Below, in pieces: positions 20,201 to 29,517 of a stretch of DNA of 64,000 nucleotides (the stretch's first letter is position 1; each line of letters begins with the position of its first letter). The notes under the pieces were generated by a model. That model saw only the letters and a list, made by a program, of their open reading frames with translations, made no database searches and was not told the origin of the DNA. Where the stretch lies: the NCBI GenBank assembly GCA_977006965.1, contig OZ345375.1, positions 372,001 to 436,000 of the forward strand, read 5' to 3'. The stretch is from Phymatolithon calcareum (lineage: Eukaryota; Rhodophyta; Florideophyceae; Hapalidiales). Both the position numbers and the translations under genes were made by a program.

Positions 20201-20559
20201 GCATCTAACTGGAATTTGAACAAACTTTTTCGATCCTCAATGATTGGGTGGCTGATGATCTCTGGCAGGGATACACCAGAGATTGAGCCAATCGGATCAG
20301 ACGTGCTGTGCGGCGTGAGATTTGCATGATGTAGCGAAAATTAACAACGCAAGTGATGCTGCTGCCATTGTCCTCTATGGAACCTTGATCGCCATTGCAC
20401 TCGGCTCAAAGTAGCCTTGTGGAAGCTAATAAAAGGCCGATCTCTTCGCACGTTTCAAAGGGATCTGGTGGTTTGCTGAACACGAGAATCCTCGTCTACC
20501 GAGACATCGCAAAGGCTGCAGCAAACTCAGACACTTGCTAGCTTCCCCTGTTGTCTGTC
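20201..20559. other. Upstream region of the AlkB-like gene
   Basis: No coding potential is seen. TAATAAAAGG near 20428 is a weak TATA-like candidate about 130 bases before the ATG. No repeated operator-like motif is visible. Confidence 0.35.
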
Positions 20560-21831
20560 ATGTCGAACACTTCTCCAAATCCGTACCTATTCCTTTTCGC
20601 TTCGCTGCCCCCGGTGCTGTCAGTTTACGTTTCACACACCGTATCGCACCAGTTGTTGCGCCATTCTGCTGGACTCTTTTACGCCTTGATTCTCCTTCCT
20701 GTTTTGGAATGCATCACCGGCCTCTCCGGTGTCCATCCATCCATTTCTCGCCCCATCACCGACGTTACAGACGCCAAAGTGAAACTGCTCAGCGCCGATT
20801 CGTTACGCTGCACTTCAACTGCCATGATCCCCGTCCCATCCCGAGCTGAGGAGGGAGAGGCATTGCAAAAGCCGAAGCCAGTCAGTCTTCATGACCGCCC
20901 AATCTATCGTCTTTCGCTTTTCCTCGCGCTCTTGTCCGTGACGTTCAACATGCTCCATGCGATCGCCGTCGTTGCTGCCGCGTCTGTGCAAACATCGTCT
21001 ACGCCGCTGCAAGCTCTACTCGCGCGCACAGCGCCGAGTAATGTCCTGCAGCTCATCCTCAGCATGTTATCTATCTCCTATTCCATCCTAATCGGCTATT
21101 CCGCCGCACACGAGATGCTGCACAAAGTGGACCACCAGTCGCGACTTGACCGTTTTCTTGCTTGGCTCTATCTTTCCCTCGTTCTCAACCCGGCCTATTT
21201 TGTCGAGCATCACCACCACCACATGCACCTTGGCACCGACCTGGACACCGTATCCGCACGACGAGGTGAAACAGCATACTCCTTTTTCCTGCGGATGGAG
21301 CACGGGTCCTGGTCGCGAGCGATTCGAAACTCTTTCCACCAGCTTCGCGAAAGCAGTAGTTTTGCGCACTTTTGGCGTTGCGACCGCTTTGCAGGTGGTG
21401 CTCTTGTCTCACTCACTGTCGTCTCGGCTGTGTATGCATTACTCGGACGTGCAGCGGTCTCGTATTACGTTGTTGTGAGCGTGCTCGGTATATTTCTTTT
21501 GGACTGCGTCAACTACATGGAACATTACGGCCTGCGCCGATCCGTCGACGCTGAGACAGGGAAGCTGGAACCTGTCAGCGTGCTTCATAGCTGGGATTGT
21601 TCGTATGCGTGCTCCAACATCATGACATTCAACGTGGGTGCTCATGCGCATCACCACATCAATGGCACAGCGGCTTACCCGGCGCTGGAAGGAGGTATTG
21701 GCCCCGAGTATCCGCTAGGTTTCCACTGCATGACGTGGGTCACCCTTATCCCGCCTCTTTTCTGGACCATAGCAGACCCGCTTGTAGACAAAATCGAGAA
21801 GCAGAAGTCCGCAATAGTCAAGGAGCAGTAA
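20560..21831 (+). CDS. AlkB-like membrane di-iron alkane/fatty-acyl hydroxylase
   Basis: A 423-residue integral-membrane protein of the fatty-acid hydroxylase/desaturase superfamily, closest in motif pattern to AlkB alkane 1-monooxygenase, which hydroxylates terminal carbons of medium-chain alkanes using O2 and electrons from rubredoxin. Histidine boxes seen: HEMLHK (184-189), EHHHHHMH (216-223), NYMEHYGL (318-325) and AHAHHHIN (361-368). NYxEHYG is characteristic of AlkB rather than desaturases. Hydrophobic stretches occur near residues 10-50, 95-120, 160-182, 200-215 and 270-315. ATG 20560 is the first in the frame. No rubredoxin partner is in the window. The substrate is unknown; sterol or xylene hydroxylases of the same fold are alternatives. 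Confidence 0.85.
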   Translation: MSNTSPNPYLFLFASLPPVLSVYVSHTVSHQLLRHSAGLFYALILLPVLECITGLSGVHPSISRPITDVTDAKVKLLSADSLRCTSTAMIPVPSRAEEGEALQKPKPVSLHDRPIYRLSLFLALLSVTFNMLHAIAVVAAASVQTSSTPLQALLARTAPSNVLQLILSMLSISYSILIGYSAAHEMLHKVDHQSRLDRFLAWLYLSLVLNPAYFVEHHHHHMHLGTDLDTVSARRGETAYSFFLRMEHGSWSRAIRNSFHQLRESSSFAHFWRCDRFAGGALVSLTVVSAVYALLGRAAVSYYVVVSVLGIFLLDCVNYMEHYGLRRSVDAETGKLEPVSVLHSWDCSYACSNIMTFNVGAHAHHHINGTAAYPALEGGIGPEYPLGFHCMTWVTLIPPLFWTIADPLVDKIEKQKSAIVKEQ

Positions 21832-22354
21832 CAAATTCGCTTTAACACCCTGGCGCTTCTTTAGATGTTGGCAGACTGGTGGTCACCGGGAGAGAACTAG
21901 CAGGTTCAATTGTGTGATACTCTATCATATCACACTCCTGGTAGTTGAATTGGGCTGATTAGGCACAACAGCATTTCGATGATTTTCTAGTATCAAAACC
22001 ACGACTAGCATAAGAGCTACATGTTGAGCCAAATGAAGAATCATCAAAGTATTAAAGACCGTGAAAAGAAGACAATGGGCTTCAAAAGAGGAAAAACCAT
22101 GAGGTGAGCATTGAGAGACTGCTCTCTGAAGAGAGTTAAAGCGACTGTTACCACTTTCTCTTTCTATCGCGGAATAGTGAATAGTGCTCTCTCTTATTGT
22201 AGACGTGGCTAGCTATCCAACAGGAGATTAGAAGGCTCCTTGATTTCTACTCTTAATACTATGCTTTAATTCCTGCACCTTATTTTGTATTCGGCGACAT
22301 GCCATAGCGCCGAAAAGTGGCACCCGGACTAAGAGAATTCTCCTGCCCCAGGAC
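21832..22354. other. Intergenic, no recognised gene
   Basis: AT-rich sequence downstream of the AlkB-like gene. GTGTGATA-CTCTATCA-TATCACAC near 21914-21937 is a short inverted repeat that could be a transcript-end hairpin. Nothing else is supported. Confidence 0.4.
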
Positions 22355-23119
22355 ATGATGATAAATATTGAAAAAGAAGTTGTCGTGGAAGCATCGCTGG
22401 CCGCTGGAGCTGTTTGCTCTTCATTCGACGCGGAGGCATTTGCCGCCGTGCAAGCGTTTCAAGCAGCGGCAGACCTACATCTTTCCCACGGCAGCACCAT
22501 CAGATGGTTCACCGACAGTCGCAGTTGCTTAGACGCGCTCAACGGGCAACCGCGAATGTTTGGTGACATGGTGCGGAATCTGTGGAATATTATGGACCGG
22601 TTATTTTCAGACGAAGTTCGTATAGAGTGTGTGTGGATACCGAGCCACTGCGGCGCCGCGAAGAATGAGGTCGCTGATGATCTGGCGCGGAGGGGAATTT
22701 TGGAATCGGATCTGGTGTTGCATCAAACAATACCTCTTCCTTTGGAAGCGGCCCGATCCATTATCAAACCGCCGTGCAGAAGCAAACTACTCACTCTACC
22801 TACGCTCCCGAAAGATCTGCACATCTCACAGAGACGTGCAGAGGCGGTACTACACCAGCTTATGGTGAATTGCTGTCCTATTGAAGCATGCTTTCACCAT
22901 GGACACATCGAAGATGAACCGCTACTCTATGACCCAGCGTGCAAGATGTGCCCGCATGGCGTCATGGAGACAGTGGAGCTCCTAATTATATGCTGTTCTG
23001 GTCAGGCCGCCTCTAGACGGCAATTCATGGGAAGAGTGCGAGGCAAAACGGTTGAAGATCTGTGCAGGGAGAGACCCGTAGAAATACTCCAATATTTGAA
23101 CAATGAGAACTTGCTCTAG
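22355..23119 (+). pseudogene. LINE RNase H and zinc-knuckle C-terminus
   Basis: A 254-residue open frame, the 3' end of a LINE ORF2 different from families A-E. RNase H features are SSFDAEAFAAVQAF, IRWFTDSRSCLDAL and VWIPSHCGAAKNEVADDLA. Then comes a C-terminal cysteine block, CKMCPHGVMETVELLIICC, typical of RNase H-bearing LINE tails. The RT part is missing, so it is a 5'-truncated copy with a still-open frame. A related copy lies at 48111-48640. Confidence 0.8.
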
Positions 23120-23165
23120 GGTAAGTTCTGGCGTTGAATTAGCGCCTTCTGCAATAAAGAAAGAA

Positions 23166-23236
<71 letters not shown>
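23120..23236 (+). repeat. LINE 3' UTR ending in an (AAAG)n tail
   Basis: Only about 36 bases separate the ORF stop from the microsatellite. They include GGCG-TTGAATTAG-CGCC, a small hairpin, followed by GCAATAAAG. The (AAAG)n run spans 23156-23236, about 20 units with one AAAAG interruption. Its position at the LINE end suggests it began as the element's tail. Confidence 0.8.
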
Positions 23237-23336
23237 CGGAGAGGCACCGGGCTTAGAGAAGGTGAAGGCTGAAATGCTAAAAGTCGATATACCGCTCAAA
23301 GCAGAAGTGCTTACACCCGGGTTACAAGCTTTTGAA
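23237..23336 (+). pseudogene. LINE RT N-terminal snippet
   Basis: The reading GEAPGLEKVKAEMLKVD then IPLKAEVLT matches GKAPGLDGVKAEMLTVD of LINE B (18245-18310, minus). It is about 33 codons long and adjoins the AAAG run. Confidence 0.6.
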
Positions 23337-23439
23337 TAGATGATCGAAGCTACAACGTAGCTGCTTAAACTCATCTCTCTTGCAGTCTCATGAGTGTTAC
23401 TGAAGATGTTTAATAAATTCCAAATTCAAAAAAACCTGG

Positions 23440-24080
23440 CGGACCAGGCGGCGATCTTCCATTCTAAGAATGTGTCGAAGCCAAATCCATAGTAGGTCTC
23501 TGATCCCCATGACCACGTCGATGGTTTGTGTCCTGGCTTCGTCGGCTATTCGTCTCTCCGTTATTCTCGAGAGCTGCTATCGTATATATGGGCTGTTCTT
23601 CGCTTCGATAATAAAGCGCAAATCGATTAGTTCCATCATCTGAGTGAAGGAAAGTGAGGACACTTCGAAATTCGGCTCGATTTCTTGGATCGGACAGTCT
23701 CTAGCGCGCCTGCTCATCCCTTAAACCATGAGACGTTAGAGCGTTGTGACACTTTCCTGGAGGGCTTCAAATTTCAGCTTGATTTCTCTCATATCTCAAG
23801 CTGAAAGTCCCTTGCGAGTCCCCTCGACAGCGCGGAGTCCGAGGCCTTCCATCCTGGCCCCTACCTTGGCCTTCCAAGCGGCTGTAATGCTGTTCGGTCC
23901 CTTTTCCACTGCTTCAAAGCCGATAGCCCAGCCAAGGACACCGATCGAGGACTACGCCGAAACCTTTACGAGGTCTCTCTCTTTCTTGCCTCCTTTCTGG
24001 CTCTTCTATCTTGTTCTCGCTCGAGCGTCACCGATCCTTGTGTCGTCCGATTCATTTGAGCATGGCGCTACATGCTGAGC
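23440..24080 (-). pseudogene. LINE C-terminal fragment with LRHILRM motif
   Basis: The minus strand encodes a region ending TIDVVMGIRDLLWIWLRHI then LRMEDRRLVRQVF, preceded by RITERRIADEARTQ. The pattern W-x-H-x-LRM-x-D-R-L is a common post-RT motif of several LINE clades. Stops interrupt the upstream part. It belongs to another LINE group than families A, B, D and E. Confidence 0.5.
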
Positions 24081-24359
24081 GAATTAACTTCCGATTGGGT
24101 GATGATGACATGCAAAACGTTGAGCACAAGAATGTCACTTCCGACAAGACCACTTCAAAAATCCAATGGGCGAGCGAACTGAATTGAGAAAACGTTTCTT
24201 TCACTGAAAATACCGAGGCTCCATTTGCAGAATATGTTAATAGAGCTTAGCGTTGACGAGTACGGTATCGGTAGTTATAGGATGAGCATAGTAGAGGTTT
24301 GTTGACTTTGACTTCGTTGGTTTTGCGCTTGGCTCCATTACCCTAGTCGGAACTAGGGC

Positions 24360-24686
24360 ATGCCTTATATAGGTGTGAGAACGACGCTAATATCGAATAC
24401 GTTCGGAACGGCAGCAGAGCGCCACATGGAGACCATACGTATGAACCTAACAAATGAACTGGACTCCGGAGAAATGATAAGAACGGAAAAGGCATTAGAA
24501 TCCATACTACTCTACCGCGTCACAATAAATGACAATATGGAAAACGACGAGTCCCTGTATTAGGGACCAGGCGATATACTAGAATGAGCAAGTTACGAAA
24601 AGCTGCTCCCGTACAGTCTTAGGAGTGTTAATGAGGGCTTTCAAATAAACAACTAAACAGTTGCAAAAAAAATGCCTTATATAGGT
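24360..24686 (+). mobile_element. 5'-truncated LINE copy with 15-bp target duplication
   Basis: The exact repeat ATGCCTTATATAGGT occurs at 24360-24374 and 24672-24686. The insert (24375-24671) carries the C-terminus RHMETIRMNLTNELDSGEM to NDNMENDESLY, a stop, a 3' UTR with GGGCTTTCAAATAAAC and a final A-run. It is a textbook target-primed insertion of about 297 bp. The same 3' sequence ends the copy at 55319. Confidence 0.9.
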
Positions 24687-25050
24687 ATCGAATTATATAC
24701 ATGTAACTTACAATATCATAAAGGTAGTTTTAATCCTGGTTTGGCTCGGTTGGCACATTAAAACAGGTTTTGGCCAGACGGGGATCTCATGACCTCACAG
24801 CTGTAATCAAGAGGAGCGTTCGGGCAACGCGCGCAGCTCCGAACAGTACGAAAGTTATAATGAACGGCGGATTCCATGAGAGTTAATTTTTTCCAAAGAT
24901 TGGGAAAAGTCCAGGTTAATTCGGGGAAAAAAATTAGGCTTTGGTGAAACGGAAGGTTTCACCCCAGTTATCATAGGTAGCAATGGTGCACGCAGGCACC
25001 AGAGAGGAGTCGGCGAAGGCACGGAGCGACAGAGCCGAGGGCCTTACAAC
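24687..25050. other. No recognised gene
   Basis: Sequence left of the copia 2 target site. No motif or repeat was recognised. Confidence 0.5.
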
Positions 25051-25055
25051 GACTC

Positions 25056-25250
25056 TGCTAGTCCTACATCACCCACATATCGAGAGACTCGAGTTCATAG
25101 CGCACATGGGTGATCGCATGACTCGCCAGCCACATATCTGGCTGGCGAACCAAGCACGCGACACACTGTGGCACCCAGACGACAGGCACATCTAGCCTAC
25201 AAATAGCTAGAGTTCCACTATTCCAATAAACCAAGGAACTAGTCTCCACA
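25056..25250 (+). repeat. Copia 2 5' LTR
   Basis: Starts TGCTAGTCCTACATC, ends TCTCCACA and contains CCAATAAACC, a plausible polyadenylation signal, near its end. Confidence 0.95.
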
Positions 25251-25264
25251 GGTTATGGGCCCAG
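25251..25264 (+). promoter_or_regulatory. Primer-binding site for internal initiator tRNA-Met
   Basis: GGTTATGGGCCCAG immediately follows the LTR and is complementary to the anticodon arm of initiator tRNA-Met. It extends the copia 1 site by one base, so two unrelated-looking copia elements share this priming mode. Confidence 0.85.
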
Positions 25265-25388
25265 AACGTTAACCACCATAGCGCACTTAGAGAACCTTCA
25301 CCAGAGCCGCTTTCCGGCGCGCTCCACGCGTAACGACAACCCCAAATACGCAAAGTCAGGAACCAGTCACGCCAAAACCACGGCCGCC

Positions 25389-28202
25389 ATGGCACAGACT
25401 AACGACCACATTCCCACCCGCCCCTGGCCCACGGACGGAGTCGACAAACTCAGCGCCGACGCTGCCAACCACCGCGACTGGAAGCTCTGCGTCGAAGCCG
25501 TTGCGCAGGGCCAGCGCGCCGAACACCTGCTCACCCGTGCGCCAGCGGCCGCCAGCGGTATCGAAATGGCGCAAGCGGCGCTTCTAAAGTCATTCCTCAT
25601 GCTCACGGTCCACACATCCTTTCGGCAAGCCATAGCCCCAATGACCGCTCTCAACGCTTACAAACATCTCATCCAGCAGGCTCCTCAGACATCAATCTAC
25701 GACGTTGCCGCAACAGCCATCGTCAAACCACTCGACACCTACCCGTCAGCTGCTGCCTACATCGCCGCACACCGCGACCGCCACGATCGCCTCCTATCCG
25801 CCGACTCAACCCACTTCCTGGCCAATCCACCCGCATACATCGCGGACATTCTCGCCGGCCTCCCGCCATCCAACCCTCACGCGCACTCCATTCGCGAGCT
25901 TTACTCCTTCCTTCCCGACAATCAGAAGACAACTGCCGTCGTCAGCCGTCTCGTTGCCGCCGTTCTGCGTCTGCCCATGGCGACGAAGCCTCCGCGCGGA
26001 AACAGTCGCCGCAGTCATGCGCAGGGCTCCTCAACCACGAACAACTCCCGCCAACGCTACGGCAGTCGTCCGGGTGACCCATCGGTCAACGACTACAAGT
26101 GCATGAAGCACTTGATGGACAACCACACGGAGGGTGATGACCGCTGCCGCCGCATTGCGGCCCGCTCGACCTCGACCGCCAACAACACACAGCCGTCTGC
26201 TGCCGCCGCCATCGCCAATGACCCTAACCTCATCAACACGGTCGCCGACACAGTTGCCGCTATCTTAGCCGCTAGTAACGCGCCGGAGGGTGTCAACATA
26301 AACAACAATCAGCAGTACATCATCGCCCCTCTCCTCGACTCGGCCGCAACCCATCACATCACTACCTCTGGCGCCCCTCTCCGCCGCACGCGGCAAATCA
26401 AAACGCCGGTCCGCCTCGCCGACAACAGAACAACCCTCGCAACGCAAGTCGGTAATGCGACCCTTGCTGGATCCCACACCAACATTCCACTGGACCAGGT
26501 GCTGCGAGTGCCTGCCCTTGCCCGCGACCTCATCTCTGCAGCCCGCCTATCACAGTTCCACGATATCCTCATTAGCCGCGGAAGATTCTTCGTAACGAAA
26601 CAAAGCACCTTGCCGCCCGCGAATATTATCGCAACCGGTACGCAAACGGGAAACGTACTGCAGTTCGACAGGCCTCTGCCCGCCGTTGACCAGTCTCGCA
26701 CCACGCGTTCCGCGGCACTAGTGCCTGCATCATTGCGTCACGTGCACAATGCACTCGCACACGCCCACCCAGCCGCAATCAGGCGGGCTCTACACAGCAA
26801 TCCGCACATGAAAAGTCTCGTTTCGACATCGAAAGGTGTCTACACGTGCAGGCCGTGCGCAGAAGCGAAGCTCACCAGATCCCCTCACCCGACCCTCGGC
26901 AACTCGCAATACAAACCGATGTACAAACTGAGCTCAGACACTGCGGGGCCACTTAAGCGCTCTGTGCGCGGCAACCGTTACTTCACCGTGCTTGTGGATG
27001 CTGCCACTGGCTTTCTCACTGCAATTGCGTCGCGCACAAAGCGTCAAGCAGGCGAGCAACTCGTGCAGGCCATACAGCGTCTCCAGCGCGCTACTGGACA
27101 CAAAGTCAAACGTATGCACTCGGATGGCGCACCAGAACTTTTTGCTGGAGCACCGCGAAAATTTGCGCTCAGAGAAGGCATACAGATATCGCGCTCAGTA
27201 CCAAACAGTCCACAGATGAACGGACAGGCAGAGCGAGCTATTCGCACGCTGAAAGACTGCATCCGCACCCAGCTCGCATCCGCGCGACTCCCACAGGGAT
27301 ATTGGGACTACGCTCTCGAGGATTGCATTTCCAAGAGAAACGCAACGCCAAAGAGCGGAAAAATCAAGTCACCCCACGAATCCCTCTTCGGAACGCCGTC
27401 CAAGCTTCCGCTTACGCTGCCTTTCGGATCAAAAGGCTATTTCCCAAACAAATCTAAAACCATGCAGAGCTTTACCCCGCGCGGCATTGCCTGCCGCTAC
27501 CTAGCTCCAATTTCCAAATCCACCATTAACGTGCTCGACATTACAAAGCGCAAGGCCATAGATGCTCGTGCCGCTGAGTTCGTTCCGACACGCGATCCTA
27601 GACGCCCACTTGAAAAACAGTCCGAAATCGGCAGCTCAGTCGGCTCCGCCCGCCTGAGCACCCTACCGCCCACAAAAGACGAACAAGCTTCAGGAATCAA
27701 GAGCAAGCCCACAGACCAGAAAAAGGCTACAGTCGCTACCCAGATGCGATCACTCAGACCGCGCAGTACACTTCGCCTCCCACCACGTTATCGAGATGAC
27801 AGCACGACAGATCCTAACGCTCCCGAACATACCGCAGCCACGAAAACCCCGTCCTTCAAACCATCGCCGCCGCATCGGCCATCCAGCAGTGGCTGGGCGG
27901 CCTCAGCGCAATGTGACGAAGAGCCGCATGTTGCTGCTATCAGCGCTGATCTCAAAACGCCAATGCGCCCACCTTCAGACCCGCGGTCAACCAAGCAGGC
28001 CCTTCGCGGGCGTTTCGCGCAGAAATGGGCACAAGCCCATGACGCTTTTATTGACCGAATGGTTTCCCTTGGCGCATGGGCGTTCACCACACCTCAGCCA
28101 CCGACAAGCCAGTTCAGAACACCTGGAGCTACAGACACAAGACCAACGCTGAAGGATACCTCACCGGCTTCTCTGCGCGCTGCACAGCCCGGGGAGATTT
28201 AA
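25389..28202 (+). pseudogene. Copia 2 Gag-protease-integrase
   Basis: A single frame of 937 codons. Gag covers about residues 1-250; a possible zinc site is CMKHLMDNHTEGDDRC. The protease site is LLDSAATHHIT (D317). Integrase has the zinc HHCC (VHNALAHAH, CRPCAE) and the DD35E triad D517, D579, E615 (NGQAERAI). The frame stays open to 28202, but from about 28100 the family resemblance passes to another frame, so a frameshift separates it from the RT. Start ATGGCACAGACT is the first ATG after the primer site. Confidence 0.85.
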
Positions 28203-28744
28203 TGAAACCGGGAGTGCACTTCGACGCCGAGCGAACTGCAGCTCAATCGCCTTCGCATGCTGCTCGACGCTTCCTCTATGCCAACGCCGCACTGCGAGGT
28301 GAGCACATCCGCAGCGTCGACGTCCCGAGCGCTTACCCTCGTGCTCCTTCGGACCCTCGGTTTCGCGTAACGATGAAACAGCCGCGCCGCTCCGACGGCA
28401 CCTTTACCGCACCAGGAAAGCTTGTGCTGATACAAAGGGCACAGATGGGCAGCCCGGACGGTGGATTTTTATGGGAACGCCACCGCAACGCTAAGCTGAC
28501 TGAGTGGGGCTGGAAGGCAATCAAAGCAGAGCCTGGTTGCTTCGTACATACAGATCCCTCTACCGGCGCCACCGCTCGCCTACTAGCCGATACCGACGAC
28601 TTTGTTCTAACATCCTCGGACAAGTCATACCTACAGCGCCTGATAACCAAACTAATGAATGAATGGCAGGTCACGGAGCAGGTTCCAGTCGACCAGCACA
28701 TGGGCGTCGCCATAGAGCGCACGCGCACCGGCGTCAAACTGTAA
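28100..28744 (+). pseudogene. Copia 2 reverse transcriptase, first part
   Basis: Out of frame with the upstream polyprotein; the shift lies near 28100. Features are WSYRHKTNAEGYLTGFSAR, VDVPSAYPRAP, LVLIQRAQMGSPDGG and LLADTDDFVLTSSD, where the catalytic motif reads TDD rather than the usual VDD. It ends at an in-frame TAA (28742-28744), with homology continuing directly after it. Confidence 0.8.
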
Positions 28745-29410
28745 GTCCGCAAGCACATCGAGCAGCTTTTGCGCGAATTCGGCTTGTCAGACGGCAATCC
28801 ATGCGCTATGCCGCACGACCCTCAAACCGATCTCTCTGCCCGAAAGCCGGGAGAGGCGCTTCTCGACAAGGAGGAACACAAGCTCTACAGGAGTGGAATC
28901 GGCCTCGCCCGTTTCATCGCCGACACCGTAGTGTATGAGATCGCTTATATCGCAAGCCATCTCGCACGCTTCCTCGACGCGCCCACCCAACGCCACATGA
29001 CCGCACTCAAACGGCTCGTCCGCTACCTCTCCGGGCGAAAGGATGCCAGCATTACCTACTCGCAGGGTGCCGACCCAGTACTGCGCGCGTATTCTGACAG
29101 CGACTGGGCAGCGTGCCCGAGCACGCGAAAGTCGCGCACTGGCGTCGCCGTCACATACGCAGGAGACCTGATTTACTGGAAGAGCAAGCTCCAGAAGTCA
29201 ATCTCGTTATCTTCCGCGGAAGCAGAATATACCGCTGCCTCCGAGGCAGCTCGGATCATTGTATGGCTCTACAACCTGGCCAACGAGTGGAAGATACCGA
29301 TTCGCGCCCCTATCAAGCTGGGAGTCGACAACAAAGCCGCTATCTCAATGTCCGTGGCAAACGACGCCACAACGCGCAGCAAACATATCGATATTAGGTC
29401 GCGCTACATA
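28745..29410 (+). pseudogene. Copia 2 RT end and RNase H, interrupted
   Basis: Continues the previous frame after the TAA with VRKHIEQLLREFGLSD. RNase H shows AYSDSDWAACPSTRKSRTG, SLSSAEAEYTAASEA and GVDNKAAISM, and then TTRSKHIDIRSRYI at the LINE insertion point. The remaining C-terminus is at 33151-33285. Inactive by stop, frameshift and insertion. Confidence 0.85.
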
Positions 29411-29517
29411 GGGGGGAAATTGTAGATTTTTATTTTAGAAGCCCTCAACGCCGGTATTCACCAACACCAGAGCAGCTTCCCGTTGATACTGCCATCTCAT
29501 TACCCAATCAGATCACA

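Noticed and set aside
20551-20559. A TTG codon upstream of the AlkB-like ATG.
   Set aside because: Eukaryotic nuclear genes normally start at ATG; the ATG at 20560 is three codons downstream and gives a complete protein.
23103-23339. A 78-codon open frame made largely of Lys and Glu.
   Set aside because: It is a read-through of the (AAAG)n microsatellite joined to a LINE snippet.
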